A stretch of DNA of 64,000 bases. It comes from Lewinella sp. LCG006 (GTDB lineage: Bacteria > Bacteroidota > Bacteroidia > Chitinophagales > Saprospiraceae). This document shows positions 33,484 to 41,603 of this stretch, in pieces. The notes below the pieces were generated by a model that saw nothing but the letters and a program-made list of their open reading frames with translations, had not been told where the DNA came from and did not search any database. Location of the stretch: assembly GCF_040784935.1 (NCBI RefSeq), contig NZ_CP160680.1:6305802-6369801 (forward strand), written 5' to 3'. The stretch's first letter is position 1, and every line of letters starts with the position of its first letter. The position numbers and the translations under genes were made by a program.

Positions 33484-35025
33484 ATGCCCTCTACTTTACG
33501 CCTTGTCCTTGGTGATCAACTCAATACCCAACATTCCTGGTTTAAACACCTAAATAAGGAGGTGACCTATCTGCTGTGTGAATGTCGATCCGAGACCGAC
33601 TATGCCCACCATCATATTCAAAAAATTACTGCCTTCTTTCTGGCGATGCGGGCTTTTGCCCAATGGCTGAATGAACAGGGACACCGGGTTCAATACCTCC
33701 AACTTGATGATCCCGCAAATGAAGGATCAATCACTGCCAATGTAAAAAAGGTAATTACCGATGGTGACTACACTACCTTTGAGTACCAAGCTCCTGATGA
33801 ATACCGCTTGAAAGAGGCACTAAAAAACTATTGTAACACATTAGAAATCAACTACCTATGCTTTGATTCAGAACACTTCCTGGTCGATCGTTCTTTTGTG
33901 GCAGAGCTCTTCAAAAATAAGAAGACCTACCTCATGGAAACATTTTACCGAAAGGTAAGAACCCAATATCAACTTTTAATGGAGGCCGATGGAGTGACTC
34001 CACTCACCGGGCAATGGAATTACGATAAAAGTAATCGCAACCGACTTCCCGATAAAGTTGCCTTGCCCGAAGTCCCCTCCTTCAAGCGAGATGCCAGTGA
34101 AATCGAGCAGCTATTACAAAAAGAAAAAGTAAAAACCATTGGCAGCATGGATGCCACTGCTTTTGACTGGCCGCTGACCAGGGAAGAGGGTCTGCACTTG
34201 CTCGATCACTTTTGCCAGCACCGACTCGCCCAATTTGGCACCTATCAGGATGCCATGACTGATCGGCATTATCTGCTCTTTCATTCAAAGCTTTCTTTTG
34301 TACTAAACACTAAAATCCTCTCTCCAATAGAAGTCTGCAAAACGGCCATCAACCATTGGCAAGAACATCAGGAGGAAATTGACATTGCCCAAATTGAAGG
34401 ATTTCTGCGGCAAATCATTGGTTGGCGAGAATTTATGAGAGGCATCTACTGGGCACAGATGCCCGCCTACGCTGAGAAAAATTATTTCCAGCACGAGGGT
34501 AAACTCCCGCAATGGTATTGGACGGGAAAAACGAAAATGAAATGCCTGAGTCACGCTATTTCCCAGTCGCTTGAATACGCTTACGCTCACCATATCCAAA
34601 GGCTGATGGTCACAGGTAATTTTGCCCTTTTACTGGGTGTGCACCCCGATGAGGTAGACGCTTGGTACCTGGGTATTTACATCGACGCCATAGAATGGGT
34701 AGAGATTACCAACACCCGAGGGATGAGCCAGTATGCTGACGGGGGGCTGCTCGCAACCAAACCTTACGTAGCCAGTGCCAATTACATGAACAAGATGAGT
34801 GATTATTGCAAGAACTGTGCTTATAACCACAAGGAAAAAACCGGGGAGGGTGCCTGCCCTTTTAATAGTTTATACTGGGATTTTATGGATCGCCATCGTT
34901 CCAAATTAGAGAACAATCCCCGCATTGGCATGGCCTACCGCACCTGGGATCGGTACGAAAGTGAGCAAAAAGAAGAGATCCTGAAAAAGGCAGATTGGAT
35001 AAAGAAAAATATAGAAACCTTGTAG
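33484..35025 (+). CDS. Cryptochrome/photolyase-related Fe-S protein (PhrB-type)
   Basis: A 513-residue member of the deoxyribodipyrimidine photolyase-related (DPRP) family, the prokaryotic (6-4) photolyases that carry FAD, a ribolumazine-like antenna and a [4Fe-4S] cluster. Seen: the DPRP N-terminus LRLVLGDQLN, helical FAD-binding C-terminal half (WREFMRG, VTGNFALLLG, GMSQYADGGLL), and the four-cysteine region CKNCAYN .. ACPFN near 441-460. The role is light-driven repair or sensing. It stands alone, divergent from the sensor kinase; a DUF2256 gene, a frequent neighbour of the family, is 13 kb away. Confidence 0.92.
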   Translation: MPSTLRLVLGDQLNTQHSWFKHLNKEVTYLLCECRSETDYAHHHIQKITAFFLAMRAFAQWLNEQGHRVQYLQLDDPANEGSITANVKKVITDGDYTTFEYQAPDEYRLKEALKNYCNTLEINYLCFDSEHFLVDRSFVAELFKNKKTYLMETFYRKVRTQYQLLMEADGVTPLTGQWNYDKSNRNRLPDKVALPEVPSFKRDASEIEQLLQKEKVKTIGSMDATAFDWPLTREEGLHLLDHFCQHRLAQFGTYQDAMTDRHYLLFHSKLSFVLNTKILSPIEVCKTAINHWQEHQEEIDIAQIEGFLRQIIGWREFMRGIYWAQMPAYAEKNYFQHEGKLPQWYWTGKTKMKCLSHAISQSLEYAYAHHIQRLMVTGNFALLLGVHPDEVDAWYLGIYIDAIEWVEITNTRGMSQYADGGLLATKPYVASANYMNKMSDYCKNCAYNHKEKTGEGACPFNSLYWDFMDRHRSKLENNPRIGMAYRTWDRYESEQKEEILKKADWIKKNIETL

Positions 35026-35073
35026 TCTTCCGTTTTTTGACAACAAGCTTACCCAACATCTGATTGCTTACTG

Positions 35074-35081
35074 TACCTTTG
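35074..35081 (+). promoter_or_regulatory. Promoter -7 element for ccmE
   Basis: TACCTTTG matches TAnnTTTG and lies 25 bases before the ccmE ATG. No -33 TTG at a good distance. Confidence 0.5.
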
Positions 35082-35106
35082 CAGCGTAAAGTAAAACCCC
35101 TCTACG

Positions 35107-35502
35107 ATGAAAAAGGTATATATCATTGCCGGGATCATGATTGCCGTTGCGGTTTCCTTGTTTGTAATGGCTCAGGATGACCTTGGTACTTACGCAACGA
35201 TTTCACAAGCCACTGAGACTGGTAGCCGGGTGAAAATTGCAGGCCAGTTGGCCAAAGACATGGAGATGATCTACGATCCTGTAGAAGATCCCAATCTCTT
35301 CACATTTTACATTCGTGATGAGGAGGGTGCTACCCAAAAAGTAGTGCTTTTGCAACCAAAGCCTCAGGATTTCGAACTTTCAGAACAAGTGGTACTGACC
35401 GGACGGATGCAAGAAGGAGCTTTTGTAGCTACTGATGTACTGATGAAGTGCCCTTCAAAGTACAAAGACGAAGAAATCTACTTGAAAGATCAGCAAGGTT
35501 AA
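35107..35502 (+). CDS. ccmE: Cytochrome c maturation heme chaperone CcmE, CxxxY variant
   Basis: Periplasmic heme chaperone of System I cytochrome c maturation; holds heme covalently and hands it to CcmF. 131 residues: one membrane anchor (about 4-22) and an OB-fold domain with FYIRDEEG and VVLTGRMQEGAFVATDVL. The usual heme-binding HxxxY is replaced by Cys115-Pro-Ser-Lys-Tyr119 (CxxxY). This is the rarer CcmE form known from some archaea and Desulfovibrio. A promoter precedes it and ccmF follows after 73-85 bases, so they form one operon. Confidence 0.9.
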   Translation: MKKVYIIAGIMIAVAVSLFVMAQDDLGTYATISQATETGSRVKIAGQLAKDMEMIYDPVEDPNLFTFYIRDEEGATQKVVLLQPKPQDFELSEQVVLTGRMQEGAFVATDVLMKCPSKYKDEEIYLKDQQG

Positions 35503-35587
35503 GAAACAAGCTTAGGAACAGCACGAAAATAAAATTTATTTTCTGCGCAATACTTACATAGCGCTCACCAGTTAGTTGCCGGAAATT

Positions 35588-38458
35588 ATGATGATTGAAG
35601 AAATCCAATATATAGGCGAACATTTGTGGCCTGGCCGTATCGGTCAGGCTGCCGTATTTATCGCCTTTACTACTGCTATTCTTAGTAGTGTTGCGTACTT
35701 TTTTGCTACCCAGAAACGGGAGGATGTTGAACTGGCCCATAGCTGGCGAAAAATTGGTCGCATCGGCTACGGGGTCCATGGTTTGGCGGTGTTTACCATT
35801 ATTGGTACGCTGTTTTACATCATGATCAACAACTATTACGAATACCAGTATGTGCAAGCCCACGTCAATGATGATCTGGCATTTCGCTACATTTTTTCCG
35901 CGTTTTGGGAAGGGCAAGAAGGTAGCTTTTTGCTGTGGATGTTCTGGCATGTCATCCTTGGTGGCCTCTTGATCCTTTCTGCTAAAAAATGGGAGTCTCC
36001 GGTGATGGCGGTTGTCGCCTCCGTTCAGATCATTATTGGCTCCATGCTGTTGGGTATCTACATTGGTTTTGGGGAAGAAGCCTTTCGGTTAGGCAGTAAC
36101 CCGGCCTTGTTATTGAGAGACGTGATGGAAGCACCCATCTTTGCCAATGCTGAATATGTAAGTCTGTTGGATGGAACTGGCCTCAACCCCTTGCTACAAA
36201 ACTGGTGGATGACCATCCACCCTCCTACCCTTTTCCTTGGTTTTGCTTCTACCGTTGTCCCTTTTGCTTTTGCGATGGCTGGTTTGTGGGTACGCGATCA
36301 TCGGGGCTGGCTGGCACCAGCATTACCTTGGGCCTTATTTAGTGGTGCCATCCTGGGTACGGGTATCCTGATGGGAGGCGCCTGGGCTTACGAGGCACTA
36401 AGCTTTGGCGGTTATTGGGCCTGGGATCCTGTCGAAAATATGTCATTGGTTCCCTGGATCGTACTTGTTGCCGGTATCCACACCAACTTGATTGCGCGCA
36501 CAACCGATCAGAGTATCCGCGCGACTTACATTTTTTACGCGCTGAGTTTCATTATGATCGTTTATTCGACCTTCCTCACGCGTAGTGGGGTGCTGGGAGA
36601 AACTTCCGTCCATGCCTTTACAGAAATGGGACTGGAATGGCAGTTGGTCACTTTCATTGTGGTGTATTTCCTAATGGCCGGTTATTTGTTCTTTTCCCGG
36701 ATCAAAGGTATTCCCTCGCCGGAAAAAGAAGAAACCACCAACAGCAAAGAATTTTGGATGTTCATTGGCAGCTTAGTGCTCTTGTTTTCAGCTGTTCTCA
36801 TTACGGTGTCTACTTCCCTTCCGGTTTACAATAAAATTCGTGAGTTTTTTGACCCCGGCTTTGTAGGACGTGTCATTACCGACCCCATTCCACACTTCAA
36901 TAAATACCAACTTTGGATCGGTATTTTTGTGGGGCTGCTCACTGGTTTTAGTCAATTTTTACGCTTTCGCGAAAGAAATTTTTCTAACTACCGGAATAAA
37001 TTCCTGATTCACACTGGCATAGGTATTGCAATTTCCGTGGTGCTGACTTACCTCACTACGTTGACCATTAACCTGAGTGCCTGGCAGTATCAACTGCTGA
37101 TGTTTAGTGGCTGGTTTGGCGTGGTCACCAATTTGGATCATATCATTTCTTTCCTTCGCGGCAACCTCAAAGCTGGTGGTTCGGCTATCTCGCATATTGG
37201 CTTTGGTCTGATGCTCGTGGGCGTATTGTTTAGTGGCCTTAACCAGAAAGTCATCTCTCGGAATCCTTTCCTCATGGAAGGGCTTACCGCCAATGAAGAA
37301 GCCAAGCGCAATACCGTTCTGCTCATCAAAGATTCACCAATGATTATGGACGAATACGAGGTGACGCTTACGGGTGACAGTATTGATTACCTCACCCGTA
37401 CTTATTTCATTGACTACAAACGGCGCGACAAAACAGGTAAGGTGGTAGAGCAATTCCAGCTATCACCAAACATTCTCTACGATAAGGAATTCACAAAGGT
37501 AGCAGCTTCCAACCCCAGCACTAAAAAGTATTGGAACCGGGATGTCTTTACCCACATCGCCGCCCTTCCGCCGGAGGAAATGGACATTACCGAAAAGAAA
37601 GCCAAAGAAGATAGCCTTGATTATAAAATCCAGGTCATGGGCATAGGCGAAACGCTGACCTTTTTGGATACCGTTCCGGTGAAAGACAGAGACACTTTTC
37701 TGGTGAGAACCTGCACCCTGGAAATGCTCGACATCCAACGCAGTGCTGAACACAAGGATTACATTGCAGAAGATGGCGACCTTGCAGTAAGTGCGCGGAT
37801 AAAAGTCACCAGTTCTGAAAAGGACACCAGCTTTATTGCTGAGCCGGTATTGGTACTACGTGGACAAGTCCTGTACAGTTTCCCTGACCAGATCAATCCT
37901 CTCAATACCCGGATCAAACTCAACGAAGAGGTTTTTGATCTTGTCTACACACCAGAAACAGAACTCGATTACCAGGAGTACATTCTTTCCCGAGGAGATG
38001 AAGTGATGGTCGGTGATCTGAAAGTTCAATTCAGTGGTTTTAACAAAGAAGTAAGCCTTCCTACCTATCAAGCACGCGAGGGAGATATTGCGGTTGCGGC
38101 CATGCTCACCGCAACGAACCCGGAAGGGCAGAAAGACAGTGCTCAACCGGTTTTCTTGATTCGAAAAAGTAAACCGCTTAATTTGAAAGATGAAGCAGCA
38201 GCGCTAGGGCTTCATGCTCGATTTGTTTCCATCAATCCTGAAAAAGAGCAAGCTACGATCTATATGGCCTACCAGGCACCACGGCCACCAAGGGCTTCGT
38301 TTTCTATCGCAACTCGGGCATTCCGTACCGATTGGGTAGCACTCCAGGCCATTGAGTTTCCAGGTATCAACTATTTCTGGATAGGTGCATCCCTCATGAT
38401 GTTTGGGCTCACAATTAGTATGTATCATCGTATTCAAACCAATAAAGCCGCCGCTTAA
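35588..38458 (+). CDS. ccmF: Cytochrome c maturation heme lyase CcmF, extended
   Basis: About 956 residues, against about 650 for E. coli CcmF. Many membrane helices fill residues 1-540 and include the WWD-type heme motif GGYWAWDPVENMSLVPW (about 285) and the family's LNPLLQNWWMTIHPP segment. The remaining 350 residues are periplasmic with repeated beta-rich stretches, ending in one more helix (YFWIGASLMMFGL). It attaches heme delivered by CcmE to apocytochromes. The ATG is preferred over an upstream TTG. CcmA, CcmB and CcmC are not in the window. Confidence 0.92.
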   Translation: MMIEEIQYIGEHLWPGRIGQAAVFIAFTTAILSSVAYFFATQKREDVELAHSWRKIGRIGYGVHGLAVFTIIGTLFYIMINNYYEYQYVQAHVNDDLAFRYIFSAFWEGQEGSFLLWMFWHVILGGLLILSAKKWESPVMAVVASVQIIIGSMLLGIYIGFGEEAFRLGSNPALLLRDVMEAPIFANAEYVSLLDGTGLNPLLQNWWMTIHPPTLFLGFASTVVPFAFAMAGLWVRDHRGWLAPALPWALFSGAILGTGILMGGAWAYEALSFGGYWAWDPVENMSLVPWIVLVAGIHTNLIARTTDQSIRATYIFYALSFIMIVYSTFLTRSGVLGETSVHAFTEMGLEWQLVTFIVVYFLMAGYLFFSRIKGIPSPEKEETTNSKEFWMFIGSLVLLFSAVLITVSTSLPVYNKIREFFDPGFVGRVITDPIPHFNKYQLWIGIFVGLLTGFSQFLRFRERNFSNYRNKFLIHTGIGIAISVVLTYLTTLTINLSAWQYQLLMFSGWFGVVTNLDHIISFLRGNLKAGGSAISHIGFGLMLVGVLFSGLNQKVISRNPFLMEGLTANEEAKRNTVLLIKDSPMIMDEYEVTLTGDSIDYLTRTYFIDYKRRDKTGKVVEQFQLSPNILYDKEFTKVAASNPSTKKYWNRDVFTHIAALPPEEMDITEKKAKEDSLDYKIQVMGIGETLTFLDTVPVKDRDTFLVRTCTLEMLDIQRSAEHKDYIAEDGDLAVSARIKVTSSEKDTSFIAEPVLVLRGQVLYSFPDQINPLNTRIKLNEEVFDLVYTPETELDYQEYILSRGDEVMVGDLKVQFSGFNKEVSLPTYQAREGDIAVAAMLTATNPEGQKDSAQPVFLIRKSKPLNLKDEAAALGLHARFVSINPEKEQATIYMAYQAPRPPRASFSIATRAFRTDWVALQAIEFPGINYFWIGASLMMFGLTISMYHRIQTNKAAA

Positions 38459-38473
38459 ATCCAAATTTAAAAT

Positions 38474-39265
38474 TTGCCAGACCAGCCACATATTGTATTA
38501 ATCGGGGCAGGAAATGTAGCCTGGCACCTGGGACAACAGCTTCAAGCTGAGGGGGGGGATGTAGTCTGCGTTTACAGCAGAAGTGCGGGTAGTGCTACTG
38601 CGCTGGCAAAGCTGCTAGATTGTCCGGCCAGCACTGAACTTTCAGAGATTCCGGCTACTGCGGATTGGTACTTATTGCTGGTTCCAGATAGTAAAATTGG
38701 GGGCGTTGCAGAAAAATTGCAAGCGCATATCTCCCCCAACGCGCTGGTGATGCACAGCTCAGGAGCTACCCCTGCAAATGTATTGGCACCGTATTTTATG
38801 CATCATGGGGTTTTCTATCCTTTGCAAACTTTTTCTAAAGAGCGAGTTCTGGATTTCAACGAAGTTCCCCTGTGCCTCTACACTGCGCAGGAAGGGGATT
38901 ATCAAAGGGTTGAATCTGTCGCTAAAAGGTTGGTAAAAAATGTCTATCGCGTGGGCGATGAACAGCGTGCCCAATTGCACCTGGCCGCGGTATTTGTCAA
39001 CAATTTCACCAACTACTTACAGTACATTGGACAAGCCATCAGCCAGGAAAATCAGTTACCTGGAGCTTTATTGCAACCACTGCTCAAAGAAACCATCGCC
39101 AAATTGGATGATTTGACGCCAGCTGAAGCTCAGACCGGCCCTGCCATCAGGAATGATATTCCTACCATGGAACGCCATCTAGCGCTGCTCAAAGATCATC
39201 CACAATGGACCCTTTTGTATAAGCAGCTGAGTATGGGGATAGCGGAGGATTTGGGAAAGAAATAA
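38474..39265 (+). CDS. Rossmann/DUF2520 NAD(P)-binding protein
   Basis: A 263-residue protein with an N-terminal NAD(P)-binding fold (VLIGAGNVAWHLGQQL, 7-22) and a C-terminal helical dimerisation domain of the DUF2520 type (FVNNFTNYLQYIGQAI). The layout resembles pyrroline-5-carboxylate or F420-dependent reductases, but the substrate is unknown. Start is TTG, 15 bases after ccmF; no ATG keeps the nucleotide-binding motif. It probably belongs to the ccmEF transcript without a functional link being obvious. Confidence 0.82.
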   Translation: MPDQPHIVLIGAGNVAWHLGQQLQAEGGDVVCVYSRSAGSATALAKLLDCPASTELSEIPATADWYLLLVPDSKIGGVAEKLQAHISPNALVMHSSGATPANVLAPYFMHHGVFYPLQTFSKERVLDFNEVPLCLYTAQEGDYQRVESVAKRLVKNVYRVGDEQRAQLHLAAVFVNNFTNYLQYIGQAISQENQLPGALLQPLLKETIAKLDDLTPAEAQTGPAIRNDIPTMERHLALLKDHPQWTLLYKQLSMGIAEDLGKK

Positions 39266-39287
39266 CCTTTCTTATTGAATTGCTAAC

Positions 39288-39350
39288 AGAGTTATTCTGC
39301 TGGGACATATTTTGCTGCAAGGGTAAAATAGCCCCCAGCAGAATAACTCT
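39288..39350. terminator. Bidirectional hairpin terminator
   Basis: A 17-bp perfect stem (AGAGTTATTCTGCTGGG with its complement) has a second ATTTT..AAAAT stem in its loop. The right arm runs into the stop codon of the convergent lipoprotein gene. No long T-run on either side. Confidence 0.65.
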
Positions 39351-40107
39351 AATACGTCATCAGATGGAAAATCATGGTTTCGTCTCGCCCCATGAACTGG
39401 TGAAAGGTAACCGTAGCAGAATCTGGCTGCCAGTATATATGCCCATTGCCGAGGCCGGAAACGAATTCCAGACCATTGAGATTACAGTTAAAATCCATGT
39501 CTGGACTAGCCGCAAATTCAGGTAAAGCCCTTTGTAAAACTTTTTGCGCAGGCATGGGATCCGCCGTAGCAAAAAGCTTGCTCACCAGATCAGGCCCTTT
39601 CAAACCCAGAAAAAGTACGTAGCTGGTATCTGTTCCCTGGTGCATATAGTAACCCGCTAGATCAGCAGGATGCAAAGGTCGCAGTAATTTAAAGCGATCA
39701 TTATCATAAGTAGCCAGTGGTGTATACAATGGCTTATCGTGATCTCCTTCTTCTCCCGTTCCACCAATGAAAAGGCGTAATTCGTCATTCTCAATAACCG
39801 CATAGATGTATTCCTCGTAACCCGCCCAAAAACCACCTACCGCCGTAAGCGCGTCAGTTGGAATACCTTTCGCAGCAAAATCAGCGGGCAAAATGGTATC
39901 ACAAACACTTACTTCTGCCAGCTTCACCTTGTTTTCTTCCAACAAAGCGTAGACTGCATAGCGGGGCAGGTCTTCATCATCACTTAGTGACTCACAATTC
40001 AATTGCACCAGTGACCAAGCTTTTTTCGCTGCTTCCAGATCAGTTTCTTCCGGGCCACAACCCATTAAAAAACAGCAGACTAGCAAGAGTAGAGAAGTAT
40101 TTTGCAT
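39349..40107 (-). CDS. Putative lipoprotein, unknown function
   Basis: A 252-residue protein with a clear lipoprotein signal: MQNTSLLLLVCCFLMGCGPEE, Cys17 after LMG. Mature part acidic, with beta-like segments and no recognised domain. It is the only gene on its strand here, convergent with the DUF2520 gene and divergent from the tRNA. Confidence 0.75.
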   Translation of the reverse strand: MQNTSLLLLVCCFLMGCGPEETDLEAAKKAWSLVQLNCESLSDDEDLPRYAVYALLEENKVKLAEVSVCDTILPADFAAKGIPTDALTAVGGFWAGYEEYIYAVIENDELRLFIGGTGEEGDHDKPLYTPLATYDNDRFKLLRPLHPADLAGYYMHQGTDTSYVLFLGLKGPDLVSKLFATADPMPAQKVLQRALPEFAASPDMDFNCNLNGLEFVSGLGNGHIYWQPDSATVTFHQFMGRDETMIFHLMTY

Positions 40108-40158
40108 ATTTTTTTACTGAAATTGCTGAAAAAAATTGACAGTTTTGGGAACAAAAAT

Positions 40159-40166
40159 TATCTTTG
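40159..40166 (+). promoter_or_regulatory. Promoter for tRNA-His
   Basis: TATCTTTG with a TTG exactly 20 bases upstream (40136-40138), one of the best two-part promoter matches in the window. It lies about 67 bases before the tRNA. Confidence 0.6.
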
Positions 40167-40233
40167 CAGCGCTTTGAAAGTAAGGGTTTCCAAAACGATG
40201 GAAATTTCACTCAAAGATAAGCAAATTAACATG

Positions 40234-40307
40234 GTGGGTATAGCTCAGTTGGTTAGAGCGCTGGATTGTGGTTCCAGAGGTCGCCGGTTCAAATCCGGTT
40301 ATTCACC
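40234..40307 (+). tRNA. tRNA-His (anticodon GTG)
   Basis: A complete cloverleaf can be drawn: acceptor GTGGGTA/TATTCAC, D-arm with AGCTCAGTTGGTTAGAGC, anticodon stem CTGGA/TCCAG with loop TTGTGGT, T-arm GCCGG-TTCAAAT-CCGGT. A G at position 40233 could be the extra G(-1) specific for histidine tRNA, opposite C at 40307. CCA is not encoded. A promoter and a terminator flank it. Confidence 0.97.
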
Positions 40308-40314
40308 CTTCCTT

Positions 40315-40347
40315 AAAGCCGATTCCTTTTGGAGTCGGCTTTTTTTG
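40315..40347 (+). terminator. Rho-independent terminator after tRNA-His
   Basis: AAGCCGATTCC pairs with GGAGTCGGCTT (one wobble) around a TTTT-type loop, then seven Ts. It lies eight bases past the tRNA and directly before the stop of the convergent lptE gene. Confidence 0.9.
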
Positions 40348-40349
40348 TT

Positions 40350-40859
40350 TTACCAATTGGTGAACGCTGCGTTGAAGATATCTTCCGTGAGCTGCGCGAG
40401 AATGTCTTCGATGGCCTGGGTCTGCACACTGGCCAATTCTGTGGTGGAAGGAAAATCGAAGAAAAAGGAAAAATTCTTCTTGAAACCTTCGTTTTCGTCT
40501 TTGTTGTTAATGTATTCTACGGAAGTGACAATCGTAAGCCGGTTGATGGCACTGGATTCTCCGGGCTGGGGTGCTTCCGCAGAAACACGAAAATCTACAA
40601 TAGCACCTTGAAACTCTACGTCGGGTGTCGTTTCATTAAGAATCAGCCTGCTTTCTCGTCTGATCTTTTCTTTGAGTGCTTCCGACGTTTCTATCGCCAA
40701 GGTAGGTGGCGCGTTCAGTGCATTGTTTTTGAATTGGCCTACATAATAGGTAGACACATCTGCAGGTATACTGATCCCACGAAAAGAATAACCATTGTTG
40801 CCGCATTGCCAGCAATGCAAGCTCAGAAAAACCAGTAAAAGGAAAAGGTACTTTTTCAT
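40350..40859 (-). CDS. lptE: LPS-assembly lipoprotein LptE, Bacteroidota type
   Basis: A 169-residue outer membrane lipoprotein-type protein that should plug the LptD barrel during LPS insertion. The N-terminus MKKYLFLLLVFLSLHCWQCG is a signal peptide with a cysteine-terminated lipobox-like end. The mature sequence has the LptE hallmarks: GYSFRGISIP followed by YYVGQFKNNA, a long helix and an extended beta region, with TTELASVQTQAIEDILAQLTEDIFNAAFTNW at the end. It stands alone on its strand between the tRNA terminator and a long palindrome-rich gap. Confidence 0.85.
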   Translation of the reverse strand: MKKYLFLLLVFLSLHCWQCGNNGYSFRGISIPADVSTYYVGQFKNNALNAPPTLAIETSEALKEKIRRESRLILNETTPDVEFQGAIVDFRVSAEAPQPGESSAINRLTIVTSVEYINNKDENEGFKKNFSFFFDFPSTTELASVQTQAIEDILAQLTEDIFNAAFTNW

Positions 40860-40894
40860 AGTAAAATAACGCAGATCAGGTTCATTAAGTGATT

Positions 40895-41019
40895 TGACGG
40901 AAATAACTTATTCCATTTTTTCTAACGATTCGCGAATATTTTCACGCAAGCTCCTTTTAGTTGCTTGCTTAGAAAATTTTAGCGAATCAAAAATGGAATA
41001 AGCTATTTTTGATCCGTCA
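40895..41019. repeat. Long imperfect palindrome, element A
   Basis: Outer arms TGACGG plus AAATAACTTATTCCATTTTT (40895-40920) pair with 40989-41019 with one mismatch and one five-base insertion. Inner pairs continue (ATTCGC/GCGAAT, GCAAGC/GCTTGC). The whole could fold into a near-continuous hairpin of about 125 nt with a short loop. It has no reading frame. It resembles in architecture, not sequence, the element at 54745. Confidence 0.65.
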
Positions 41020-41035
41020 CTAAAGTCTAAACCAG

Positions 41036-41057
41036 ACTTTCGGCAGTTTCCGAAAGT
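41036..41057 (+). repeat. Hairpin repeat ACTTTCGG .. CCGAAAGT
   Basis: Perfect 8-bp arms with a CAGTTT loop, then AACCAAGAG. It matches in pattern the hairpin at 15593. A further hairpin GGCGAT-TAC-ATCGCC follows at 41073-41087. Confidence 0.5.
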
Positions 41058-41101
41058 AACCAAGAGATGCCCGGCGATTACATCGCCACCTGAAGCAGAA
41101 G

Positions 41102-41136
41102 GTAGAGGGATACTTACTTTTCTAAGATCCCTCTAC
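41102..41136 (-). terminator. Strong hairpin after the 141-residue gene
   Basis: GTAGAGGGAT and ATCCCTCTAC pair perfectly and continue with CTTA/TAAG around a CTTTTC loop. It lies 35 bases past the stop of the minus-strand gene at 41172. No T-run on the minus strand, so stopping power is uncertain. The arm resembles those at 17499 and 58531. Confidence 0.5.
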
Positions 41137-41171
41137 GCTCTACGCTCAAAGGCGCGAAGCAGCCTAGCCTG

Positions 41172-41597
41172 CTACTGGATCAATGGCTCGCCGATAAATA
41201 CTTTTACCTCTGGAGATATCTTCACCCTGATCTTGACTATCAGTGGCTCCTGGAGGTCAGCGTAGATACGACGATGAAGACTGTAAGTGGTCTTGATGGT
41301 TGACAAAACAGTCCTTAAAGCCGTACTGTTACCTTCCTTTGCCAGGAGTTCTTCCAGGCGATCAGCGGAAAAATCAGCGTGTGCGCCTTTCAAATCTACC
41401 TCTAGCGAAGGACTCAGTGCGATGCCAAGGGCAAAACTCTCCACTTTAAGGCCATAGATTTCCAGTTGCGGAAAAACCTGCAACCAATCTTCAATGATGG
41501 CATAGGTTTTTTCTTTGGCTCCAGCCCCCAGATTAGATGCTTGCTCCTTAATGGTGCCACTGGCATCCTGTAAGGTCTTGACTATTTTATCAATCAT
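41172..41597 (-). CDS. Small protein of unknown function
   Basis: 141 residues, soluble, with a helical N-terminal third (IVKTLQDASGTIKEQASNLGAGAKEKTYAIIEDWLQVF) and a beta-rich middle. I recognise no domain. It starts six bases after the lipoprotein gene, so the two probably form an operon and may act together. Confidence 0.7.
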   Translation of the reverse strand: MIDKIVKTLQDASGTIKEQASNLGAGAKEKTYAIIEDWLQVFPQLEIYGLKVESFALGIALSPSLEVDLKGAHADFSADRLEELLAKEGNSTALRTVLSTIKTTYSLHRRIYADLQEPLIVKIRVKISPEVKVFIGEPLIQ

Positions 41598-41603
41598 AAT
41601 TGC

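Noticed and set aside
40102-40838. Two overlapping plus-strand frames of 169 codons each
   Set aside because: They run through tRNA-His and its terminator or antisense to lptE, and have no family resemblance.
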